A stretch of DNA of 64,000 nucleotides from Neoarius graeffei. Taxonomy: Eukaryota; Chordata; Actinopteri; Siluriformes; Ariidae. Shown piece after piece: positions 25,201 through 37,200 of this stretch (within the stretch, counting starts at the first letter, position 1; every line of letters begins with the position of its first letter). The translations under genes were made by a program, and so were the position numbers. Where the stretch lies: NCBI RefSeq assembly GCF_027579695.1, contig NC_083596.1, positions 13,806,798 through 13,870,797 on the forward strand, written 5' to 3'. A model generated the notes under the pieces. It was not told where the DNA came from. It searched no databases and saw nothing but the letters and a program-made list of their open reading frames with translations.

Positions 25201-28200
25201 GTTGTTTCTACTCAGACAAAATACTATCAGACATGCTGTTATATGAAAATAATTAATCCCAAAATGGATTATTTTCCTTTACCAGCACTCCCTGCTGTTT
25301 TTTTTAAATTACCTTTATACCACAACAATTTTGTCAACGACTACAATTTTTTTATTCATTAATGACTGACACATTGCACTTTCTAACCATTTATAGTTAC
25401 GTCTAACATAATGGAACGTCTCTAAGACAAGTTAGTTCCTGTTATCACTTAGACTATAACAGCTATAAAGAGTCCCTCCTTCACCAGCATCTCTTTTCAT
25501 GATCTCGCGCTTGAATTTAACCCTTTGATGCAAAACATATGCACACCCCTTCTAATGCACAACATGGGTCAAAAATGACCCGCATTCATTTTCCAGGTTA
25601 TTTCCTGCTGACTGAGTTTTTCTTTGCTCTATCTTTTGAAATCAATTTATTTTATGATTGAATATTCCAAGTATTCTTTAAATATCTTGTTTTTAATTAC
25701 CACAAATCATTAATTTAATTTTTCTTTCCTACTTTATGAACAAAAATAATTTTTATATTACTACACATGGGTCATCCAAGTGTGATTTAAAATTCATCTC
25801 ATCTCATCTCATTATCTCTAGCCGCTTTATCCTGTTCTACAGGGTCGCAGGCAAGCTGGAGCCTATCCCAGCTGACTACGGGCGAAAGGCGGGGTACACC
25901 CTGGACAAGTCGCCAGGTCATCACAGGGCTGACACATAGACACAGACAACCATTCACACTCACATTCACACCTACGGTCAGTTTAGAGTCACCAGTTAAC
26001 CTAACCTGCATGTCTTTGGACTGTGGGGGAAACCGGAGCACCCGGAGGAAACCCACGCGGACACGGGGAGAACATGCAAACTCCGCACAGAAAGGCCCTC
26101 GCCGGCCACGGGGCTCGAACCCGGACCTTCTTGCTGTGAGGCGACAGCGCTAACCACTACACCACCGTGCCGCCATGATTTAAAATTAAATGTCTTAATA
26201 CTATAATAATAATTTTTTCAAGTAATTACTTTAGCAGTGAATGGGGCCAGTTATTTATTTATTAACTATGTAGTTAGCTAAGCCAACTACAATAAAATTA
26301 GCTAACTAAAGTAGAATATGTCAACAGCTTGGTAGCTAATAGTAATTACTTGTAACTTTCTGACAAGTAATCTACTCACTCTCAAGGTAACCTAAACATA
26401 ATCAATTTTTTTCTAAGGTAATGTTAGAACAATTGAAAAAAACATTACTTGCATGTATTAGATGGGCAAAGGGCGCTGTGCTGAGCTGTGAAATGTCTGA
26501 CACAAGCACAATTCACAGTTCCCACCAAACGCTGTAGTAAATGCATGCGGGTCGGTTCTGACCCATGTGTGTAAACTTGATGTAGAATTACAAAAGCTGT
26601 GCTTGTTCATAACTTAAGAAAGGAAAAATAAAAATGATGATTTGTGCTAAACAAAAACAAGATATTTACTGCATATTTGGAAAAGTAAATGACAAAATGA
26701 ATTTATTTCAAAAGTATATCATAGAAACACTCAGCCGTACATGAAATAACCTGGAAAATGAATGCAGGTCATTTTTGACCCATGTTGTGCATTAGAAGGG
26801 TAGTGATACAAAAAGGGTTTTTATTCAAAAAATAAGAAAGGAAAAAATAAAATAAGGATGTCTCGTCTTCTTCCGCTTTATCCGGGACCGGGTCGCGGAG
26901 GCAGCAGTCTAAGCATGGAAGCCCAAACTTCCCTTTCCCCAGACACCTCGGCCAGCTCCTCGGGAAGAACACCGAAGCGTTCCCAGGCCAGCCGAGAGAC
27001 ATAGTCCCTCCAGCGTGTCCTGGGTCTTCCCCGGGGCCTCCTCCCGGGGGGACATGCCTGGAACACCTCCCCAGGGAGTATGGGTGGTAAAAGAGAGCAA
27101 CTGGACTTGCTTGAAAATTCTTGAAGACGTTTCACCTCTCATCCGAAAGGCTTCTTCAGTTCTGTCTGACTGGTAGGGAGTATCAGGTATTTATCCTCTC
27201 ATGGATGAAAAGCTCATCTAAGGTGTCGTTGAGTCATCCTGTTGGCGTGGGTCACTGGGGGCTGAATGTGAATGGCCTCGAGAGTCGTTAGGGTGATCAA
27301 TGGATTGCCCGTTAAGGTGATCAATGGAATGCTGATTCTCTCTGTCCTCCTGTGAGCCACTGAAAACAGCTGGGTTTTGGTGTGCATTCAGTTGTCTGGG
27401 AAGTGTGCCAAGGACTGCATTGTAGGTGGCTGATAAATTATGTCTTAGACCCCCACCTCTGTTCAGTGATGGCCGTTCCAGGTTGACAAAAATGGCTTCT
27501 TTAACTCCTCGCTCATACCAACGATCCTCTCTGGCTAAAATGCGTACGTTGGAATCCTGAAATGAGTGTCCTTTGTTGTTAAGATGAAGGTAGACAGCAG
27601 AGTCCTGGCCTGAGGAACTGGCTCTCCTGTGTTGAGCCATACGCCTGTGAAGCGGTTGCTTGGTTTCACCAATATACGAGTCCGTGCATTGCTCACTGCA
27701 CTGAATTGCATACACCACGTTGTCCTGTTTGTGTCTGGGTATTCTGTCCTTAGGGTGGACCAATTTCTGCTTCAGGGTGTTACTGGGTCTGAAACGTACC
27801 GGAATGTTGTGTTTGTAGAAGCACAACATTACAAACATCTACAAACACAACATTCCGGTACGTTTCAGACCCAGTAACACCCTGAAGCAGAAATTGGTCC
27901 ACCCTAAGGACAGAATACCCAGACACAAACAGGACAACGTGGTGTATGCAATTCAGTGCAGTGAGCAATGCACGGACTCGTATATTGGTGAAACCAAGCA
28001 ACCGCTTCACAGGCGTATGGCTCAACACAGGAGAGCCAGTTCCTCAGGCCAGGACTCTGCTGTCTACCTTCATCTTAACAACAAAGGACACTCATTTCAG
28101 GATTCCAACGTACGCATTTTAGCCAGAGAGGATCGTTGGTATGAGCGAGGAGTTAAAGAAGCCATTTTTGTCAACCTGGAACGGCCATCACTGAACAGAG

Positions 28201-31200
28201 GTGGGGGTCTAAGACATAATTTATCAGCCACCTACAATGCAGTCCTTGGCACACTTCCCAGACAACTGAATGCACACCAAAACCCAGCTGTTTTCAGTGG
28301 CTCACAGGAGGACAGAGAGAATCAGCATTCCATTGATCACCTTAACGGGCAATCCATTGATCACCCTGACGACTCTCGAGGCCATTCACATTCAGCCCCC
28401 AGTGACCCACGCCAACAGGATGACTCAACGACACCTTAGATGAGCTTTTCATCCATGAGAGGATAAATACCTGATACTCCCTACCAGTCAGACAGAACTG
28501 AAGAAGCCTTTCGGATGAGAGGTGAAACGTCTTCAAGAATTTTCAAGCAAGTCCAGTTGCTCTCTTTTACCACCCATAGTTACTATGACCTGGATGACTG
28601 AGAATATTCACAGACATATCTCCCCAGGGAGGCGTCCAGGAGGCATCCGAAAAAGATGCCCGAGCCACCTCAGCTGATTCCTCTCGATGTGGAGGAGCAG
28701 CGGCTCTACTCCGAGCTCCTCCCGAGTGACTGTGCTTCTCACCCTATCTCTAAGGGAGTGCCCAGCCACCCTGCGAAGAAAACTCAATCGGCCGCTTGTA
28801 TCCGCGATCTTGTTCTTTCGGTCATTACCCAAAGCTCATGCCCATGGGTGAGAGTCGGAACGTAGATCGACCAGTAAATTGAGAACTTCGCCTTTTGGCT
28901 CAGCTCCTTCTTCACCACGACGGACCAGTAAAGCGACCACATCACTGCGGAGGCTGCACCAATCCGCCTGTCGATCTCACGCTCCATCCTTCCCTCACTC
29001 GTGAACAAGATCCCGAGATACTTAAACTCCTCCACTTGAGGCAGGACTTCTCCACCAACCTGAAGAGGGCAAGCCACCCTTTTCCGGTTGAGAACCATGG
29101 CCTCGGACTTGGAGGTGCTGATTCTCATCCCAGCCGCTTCACACTCGACTGCAAACCGCCCCAGTGCATGCTGGAGGTCCTGGTTTGAAGAAGCCAACAG
29201 GACAACATCATCCGCAAAAAGCAGAGATGAAATCCTGTGGTTCCCAAACAGGATTCCTTCCGGCCCCTGGCTGCGCCTAGAAATTCTGTCCATAAAAATT
29301 ATGAACAGAACCAGTGACAAAGGGCAGCCCTGCCAGAGTCCAACATGCACCGGGAACAGGTCTGACTTACTGCCGGCAATGCGAACCAGACTCTTGCTCC
29401 GTTCGTACAGGGACCAGACAGCCCTTAGTAAAGGGCCCCGAACCCCATACTCCCGAAGCACCCCCCACAGAATACCACGGGGGACACAGTCAAATGCCTT
29501 CTCCAGATCCACAAAGCACATGTGGACTGGTTGGGCAAACTCCCATGAACCCTCGAGCACCTTATGAAGGGTATAGAGCTGGTCCAGTGTTCCGCGACCA
29601 GGACGAAAACCGCATTGTTCCTCCTGGATCCGAGGTTCGACTATTGGTTGAATTCTCCTCTCCAGTACCCTGGAGTAAACCTTCCCTGGGAGGCTGAGAA
29701 GTGTGATTCCCCTATAATTGGAGCACACTCTCCGGTCCCCTTTCTTAAAAAGAGGGACCACCACCCCAGTCTGCCACTCCATAGGCACTGTCCCCGACCG
29801 CCACGCGATGTTGCAGAGGCGTGTCAACCAAGATAGCCCCACAACATCCAGAGACTTGAGATACTCAGGGCGGATCTCATCCACCCCTGGTGCCTTGCCA
29901 CCGAGGAGCTTGCAAACCACCTCAGTGACTTCGGCTTAGGTAATGGACAAGTCCACCTCTGAGTCATCAGCCTCAGTCTCCTCAATGGAAGACATGACGG
30001 TGGGATTGAGAAGATCCTCAAAGTATTGTCTCCAGTCGAGGTCAACAGCTCCCCCCCCGCACTGTAAACAGTGTTGGCAGAGTACTGCTTCCCCCTCCTG
30101 AGGCGCCGGATGGTTTGCCAGAATTTCTTCGAGGCCAACTGATAGTCCTTCTCCATGGCCTCCCCGAACTCCTCCCAGTTCTGAGTTTTTGCCTCCACAA
30201 CTGCCCGAGCTGCAGCACGCCTGGCCTGCCGATACCCGTCAGCTGCCTCAGGAGTCCTGGAGGTCAACATGGCCCGATAGGATTCCTTCTTCAGCTTGAC
30301 GCCACCCCTTACTTCCAGTGTCCACCACCGGGTTCAGGGATTGCCGCCACGACAGGCACTGGAGACCTCCGAACAGCCGCGTCCACAATGGAGGTAGAGA
30401 ACATGGTCCACTCGGACTCAATGTCCCCCATCTCCCCCGGAAGCTGGGAAAAGCTCTCCCGGAGGTGGGAGTTAAAGACCTCCCCAACAGAGTGCTCGGC
30501 CAGACGTTCCCAGCAGACCCTCACCATACGTTTGGGTCTGCCAGGTCTGTCCAGCTTCCTCCTCCGCCAGCGGATTCAACTCACCACCAGGTGGTGATCA
30601 GTTGACAGCTCAGCCCCTCTCTTCACCCGAGTGTCCAAGACATAGGGCCAGAGATCAGATGAAATGACAACAAAGTCTATCATCGACCTCCGACCTAAGG
30701 TGTCCTGGTGCCACGTGCACTTATGGACACCCCTATGCTCGAACATGGTGTTTGTTATGGACAAACCGTGACTAGCACAGAAGTCCAATAATAAAACACC
30801 ACTCGGGTTCAGATCAGGGAGGCCGTTCCTCCCAACCACGCCCCTCCAGGTGTCACTGTCGTCGCCCACGTGAGCATTGAAGTCCCCCAGTAGCACAATG
30901 GAGTCCCCAGTCTGAGCACCCCTCAGTACCTCTCCCAGGGACTCCAAGAAGGCCGGATACTCTACACTGCTATTCGGCCCGTAGGCACAAACAACAGCAA
31001 GAGCCCTCTCCCCAATCCGAAGGCGCAGAGAGGCGACCCTCTCGTTCACTGGGGTAAACTCCAACACGTGGCGGCTGAGCTGGGGAGCTATAAGCAAGAC
31101 CACACCAGCCCGCCGCCGCTCACCATGGGTGACTCCAGAGAAGTGGAGAGTCCAGCCCCTCTCGAGGAGCTGGGTTCCAGAGCCCAAGCTGTGCATGGAG

Positions 31201-34200
31201 GTGAGCCCGACTATCTCTAGCCGGTACCTCTCAACCTCCCGCACAAGCTCAGGCTCTTTCCCCCCCAGCGAAGTGACATTCCATGTCCCAACAGCTAGCC
31301 ACTGTGTCCGGGGATCAGGTTGTCGAGGCCCCTGCCTTCGACTGCCACCCAATCCACACTGCACCAGCCCCCTACTGCTACCTCTGTGGGTGGTGAACCC
31401 ACAGGAGGTCGGGCCCACGTCACCTCTTCGGGCTGAGCCCGGCCGGGCCCCATGGGCAAAGGCCCGGCCACCAAGCGCTCGCATGCGAGCCCCAACCCCG
31501 GGCTTGGCTCCAGGGTGGGGCCCCGGCTGCGCCATACCGGGTGACATCTCGGTCCTTGGTTGTTGCTCCATTAGGGGTTTTGGTGAACTGCTCTTGGTCT
31601 GGCCTGTCACCTAGGACCTGTCTGCCTTGGGAAACCCTGACAGGGGCATAATGCCCCCGACAACATAGCTCCTAGGATCATTCAAGCACACAAACCCCTC
31701 CACCACAATAAGGTGGCAGTTCTAGGAGGGGAAAATAAGGATGTAACAAGTTAATTGAGGAATACCTTGAATACTGAATGATGGAATTAATTTATTGCAA
31801 AGATATAGAGACAGCGCTAACCACTACACCACCGTGCCACCCGACATTTAACTTGTATAGCATTATTTTAAAAATTAAGAATCGATGCTTTAAGGCAAAT
31901 AACACCAGCGTATATGCCGTGCAACCTTATAAATCATTTATAGCATGCTGCAAAAAGGTGTTATCAGAAGAAGTGTGATCATAGACGACCAGAATAGCTA
32001 CATTTCCTTCATTTTGCATTTTGTCTGCTGTTACACAAAGCACTGCTTCTTCAAGACTCAAGGCATCAAAAAGAGTTGTGTTACTGGCCGATGATGCAAA
32101 TTCCTGTCAAAGTTCACCAAAATTCTACAAAAGCTCACAAATTCCTGATGCAGAACTGTTGATTATGATGAAGTCAACTGACTCGAATGGGATTTTGCTT
32201 GGAAAATAACTTGCGATTATTTTTAGACTCTGTTATAAGAGCTCGGTTTCAGGTTGCTAAGTTAGCTCCATGTGTCCATGTATAGAAACTACATTTTTGA
32301 GTGTGAAGTTGACATCAGTTCAATCATTTTTCTTTTCTTTAGAAGATGTACAGTGCTCAGCGTAAATGAGTACACCCCCTTTGAAAAGTAACATTTTAAC
32401 CAATATCTCAATGAACACAAACAATTTCCAAAATGTTGAAAAGACAAAGTTTAATAGAACATCTGTTTAACTTATAACGTGAAAGTAAGGTTAATAATAT
32501 AAACTTAGATTACACATTTTTCAGTTTTACTCAAATTAGAGTGGTGCAAAAATGAGTACACCCCACAACAAAAACTACTACATCTAGTACTTTGTATGGC
32601 CTCCATGATTTTTAATGACAGCACCAAGTCTTCTAGGCATGGAATGAACAAGTTGGTGACATTTTGCAGCATCAATCTTTTTCCATTCTTCAACAATGAC
32701 CTCTTTTAGTGACCGGCTGCTGGATGGAGAGTGATGCTCAACTGTTCTCTTCAGAATTCCCCAAAGAAAATAATTTCTTTCCACCACAAAGGTGAAGGAT
32801 ACAAGAAGATCAGCAAAGCTTTACTTATCAGTCAGAATACTGTAGCAAAAGTGGTACAAAAATTTAAGAAAGATGGAACTGCAACCATCTCACAGAGACG
32901 TCCAGGTCGTCCACGGAAGTTAACACCCGTCTTCTGATGAGAAGGGTTGAAGAAAATCGGCATGCAAGTTCACTGCAGTTATCTAAAGAAGTAGAAAGCC
33001 AAACTGGGGTGACTATTTCCCATGACACAATACAGCGTATACTGCAGAGTAATGGCATGCATGGATGCCGTCCACAAAAGAAGCCTCTCCTAAAGCCCAG
33101 GTACAAAAAAGCCCACCTAGAGTTTGCCAGGGCCCATGCTGACAAAGATGAAGACTACTGGGACTCCATACTCTGGAGTGATGAGACCAAGATAAATGTT
33201 TTTGGAACTGATGGCTTCAAAACTGTATGGCATCGCAAAGGTGAGGAATACAAAGAAAAATGCATGGTGCCTACAGTGAAACATGGTGGTGGCAGTGTCC
33301 TTATGTGGGGCTGCATGAGTGCTGCTGGTGTCGGGGAGCTGCATTTCATTGATGGCATCATGAATTCACAGATGTATTGCTCTATACTGAAAGAGAAGAT
33401 GCTACCATCACTCCGTGCCCTTGGTCGTCGTGCACTTTTCCAACATGACTAAACACACATCTAAGGCCACTGTTGGATTTCTGAAGAAGAACAGGGTGAA
33501 AGCGATTCAGTGGCCAAGTACGTCTCCTGATCTGAACCCAATCGAACACCTATGGGGAATTCTGAAGAGACAAGTTGAGCATCACTCTCCATCCAGCATC
33601 CAGTCACTAAAAGAGGTCATTGTTGAAGAATGGAAAAAGATTGATGTTGCAAAATGTTGCCAACTTGTTCATTCCATGCCTAGAAGACTTGGTGCTGTCA
33701 TTAAAAATCATGGAGGCCATACAAAGTACTAGATGTAGTAGTTTTTGTTGTGGGGTGTACTCATTTTTGCACCACCCTAATTTGAGTAAAACTGAAAAAA
33801 ATGTGTAATCTAAGTTATCTTATTAACCTTACTTTCACGTTATAAGTTAGACAGATGTTCTATTAAACTTTGTCTTGTCAACATTTTGGAAATTGTTTGT
33901 GTTCATTGAGATATTGTTTAAAATGTTACTTTTCAAAGGGGGTGCACTCATTTACGCTGAGCACTGTATGCGTGACTTGCTTGTCTTTCCGAGGGAGATT
34001 ACGCACTGTGCTTTTTCTTAAAATGCTACCTTTCATTAAAATGGAGTGTATCATGGAGTCATCATTCTGATTATCTGACTATATAAATGTCGTATTGTTT
34101 ATTTCTCAGGTGGCTCGATTCATCTCGTGCTCTCCTCCAGCAGGGTGTCAAAGAAGAAGAAAAACTCTTGTTGCGCTTCAAATATTACAATTTTTATGAC

Positions 34201-37200
34201 CTAACACCACAGGTGGTTCGAAAATGAAACCTGCCATGTTTTAATGAAATATTAAGCTTGCATTTTATTTTATTTTTGCCTTGAGGGCTCATGATAATGA
34301 GTGCTGATTGTGTGTGGTGTGTATCTATGTATGCAGTTGGATGCTGTGCGTTTGACTCAGCTGTATGAACAGGCCAGATGGGCCATTTTGCTGGAGGAGA
34401 TCGACTGCACAGAGGAGGAGATGATGCTTTTTGCTGGCTTACAGGTAGAAAAAAATGAAGATTCATCAGTTTTTTTGTCAACGTGACAATTTTACATTGC
34501 GAATGCATTTTAAAATAATGTACAGTTAGCATATTAGCAGTGTAAACGTGTATGTGTGCATGCGTAGATGTAATGTATCAGAAGACAGTGCTCCACCTCA
34601 TTCTACAAGTTTTATTTATTTGACTGTGAGAGGTTTTTACACGAGCAGATGAATCTTACTTCATTCTAGTCAACATTTTCTTCGAGTTCTTGAGGTTGTT
34701 GCAACGCTGATGCTTCTCAATTTGGCACTTGCTTTTAGAAGTCAGGTTTGACATCATTGCTAAGTATAATTCGCTACAATATGAGATGCTTTTCTGCTCA
34801 CCACGGTTGTAAAGAGTTGCTATGAGTTACTATATCTTTCCTGGCAACTCGAACCACCTCAAATCTGCCCATTTTGCTCTGACCTCTCTTATCAACAAGG
34901 CGTTTGTTTCCACCCACAGAACTGTCACTCACTCACTCGATGTTTTTTGTTTTTCACACCATTCTGTGTAAACTCTGGAGACTGTTGTGTGTGAAAACCC
35001 CAGGAGATCAGCAGTTTCTGAAATACTCAAACCAGTCCATCTGGCTCAAACCAACACCCATGCCGCAGTGAAAGAAAGTCACACTTTGAGATCGCAATTT
35101 TTCCCGTTCTGACGTTTGACGTGAACATTAACCGAAGCTCTTGATTTGTATCTGCATGATTTTATGCACTGTGCTGCTGTCAAGGGATCGGCTGATTAGA
35201 GAACTGCATAAAACAGCAGGTGGATGGGTGTTCCTATTAAAGTGGCCAGTGAGCGTATGTAGCTACTTAAGTAAGAAATGCACACTCCATGACTACTTTA
35301 TGAGGAACGTCTGCTCATTTGTGCAATTATCCAATGTGGCAGCTGTGCAGTGCATAAAATCATGCAGATACAGGTCTGGAGCTTGAGTTAAAGGAGAACT
35401 GAAGGCAAATTTTTTATGATCAAAATTCTCTTTATCTCATTTTATAAAATGTAGGAACACATTTCTGACAGCTATTTTGTCGCTGCTATAGCAAGTTATG
35501 AGTGTTTGAAATATGCTCTGTAATATGTCAAAGCAATGGCCGTAAACGAGATTCGCGGAGACCTGTGCGAGACATCGTAGGACGGAAGTAAAACGTACAG
35601 CAGAAATCAAAGTGACCAACATCTGCCAACGTTGTCAAAAGACACGCGCGCCCTCTTTCGAATGCTGACGTAATCAAGCCGGAAGTTTTCCGTGTCCGAA
35701 ATCGCTCCCTACTCACTATATAGGGCACTATATAGTGGGGACACCATTTTGTAGTGCTGTCCGAAACCTGAGTGAGGATTATGTGGGAAATGCGCTCAGT
35801 ATAATGTGTATTTATCACAAAAATACATGCATGTATTTATTATTTTGAAAACCCACCAGCCACTTGATCTGGTACGTTTTAATCATGCGACAGTAATGAC
35901 GTAAATACCAGCGTGACGGACTAGTCCTTATCCTGTCATCTTTCCAACTCTTCTCTACTCCGTGTTGGTTGAAAGTCGTATGGAATAATCTCCATCACTG
36001 ATGAAGCTGGCAAATCTCGAAATTAATCTAAATTGGAATGATATGGCGATCTGGCCGCTGCATAAACAGTTTTCAAAATGGCGGCGCTGACACATCACGT
36101 TTGAAGTCTTGCACAAGTCTCGTGAAGATCGTGCAGATAAGTGACGCCTGCTGTTGACCAAACGAACTACATTCAATATGGCTGTGGCAGTTCCGGATGT
36201 GGGTGGAGCACAGAAGCACGGCAGGCGAGTTGATGGTCAGACACAAACTCTTTATTTCCCTTTACTACTAGCTTTTCAGCTTGCATTCATTCATTCATTC
36301 ATTCATTCACTCACTCACTCACTCTACACACACACATCCGCTGTGGTCGGGAGGGAGCCCCGTTTCTCTGCTGTCTACCTCCTTTTATACTCCGTCCCTG
36401 TAACAAACACACACACATTAATTGACAGCAGGTGGAATGGCTTAGCCACTTACCTTCCCCGACCCCGCCCTCTATTCACAGACTGCTGCTTGGCCACACC
36501 CCCGCTGCCACATACCTCCACTGCCCGACTCAGGCTGGGGAGCGGTCTGACCTGAAGCTGACTCACCCCCCCCCCCCATGGGACAGGAAGTCCGCCACCA
36601 CCATCTGTGCCCCCAGCCTGTGGATCACCTCAAACTTAAATGGCTGTAGCTGGAATTACCGCGGCTGCTGACACCAGACTTGCCCTCCAATGGGTCCTCG
36701 CCCATGGGTTTAGGATACGCTCATTCCGATTACAGGGCCTTGAAAGAGACCTGTATCGTTATTTTTCGTCACTACCTCCCCATGTCGGGAATGGGTAATT
36801 TGCGCACCTGCTGCCTTCCTTGGATGTGATAGCCGTTTCTCAGGCTCCCTCTCCGGAATTGAACCCTGATTCCCCGTCACCCGTGGTCACCATGGTAGGC
36901 GCCTATAGTAGCATCGAAAGTTGATAGGGCAGACATTCGAATGAGATGTCACCGTCGCAGGGGGCGGGCGATCGGCCCGAGGTTATCTAGAGTCACCAAA
37001 GCGGCCAGGGTGGGGGGAGCCCCGAGGACCCCCCCGCGCCCGCGGATGGGTTTTGGGTCTGATAAATGCATGCATCCCCGGCACCCCCCCGGCTCCGGGG
37101 AGCGGGGATGAGGGTCAGCGCTCGTTTGCATGTATTAGCTCTGGAATTACCACAGTTATCTGAGTAACGTGTGGAGCGATTAAAGGAACCATAACTGATT

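Larger units (their letters stand above)
27079..28619. mobile_element. Penelope-like element inverted dimer in Rex3
   Basis: Two 740-bp arms, 27079-27818 and 27839-28578, are inverted copies separated by 20 bp; I see one clear mismatch (27296 region). The right arm goes on for 41 bp more. A perfect 12-bp target duplication, CTCCCCAGGGAG, lies at 27067-27078 and 28620-28631. Each arm is a 5'-truncated Penelope-like copy with a GIY-YIG endonuclease. Head-to-head partial copies are known for this class. Confidence 0.9.
26862..31731 (-). mobile_element. Rex3 (RTE clade) LINE, nearly full length
   Basis: A perfect 13-bp target duplication (AAAATAAGGATGT) at 26849-26861 and 31732-31744 gives exact limits. 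Removing the Penelope insertion and its duplication leaves about 3.3 kb. GTGACAAAGGGCAGCCCTG (29314-29332) and ACCACCACCCCAGTCTGCCA (29757-29776) match the known Rex3 PCR landmarks. The 5' end keeps the GCCACCTTATTGTGGTGGAG start. It lies in fermt3 intron 4, antisense to the gene. Confidence 0.93.

Noticed and set aside
27079-28619. The large palindrome as an assembly fold-back error
   Set aside because: A 12-bp duplication flanks the whole unit, one arm has a 41-bp extension, and there is a mismatch between arms. Spanning reads would still be the final test.
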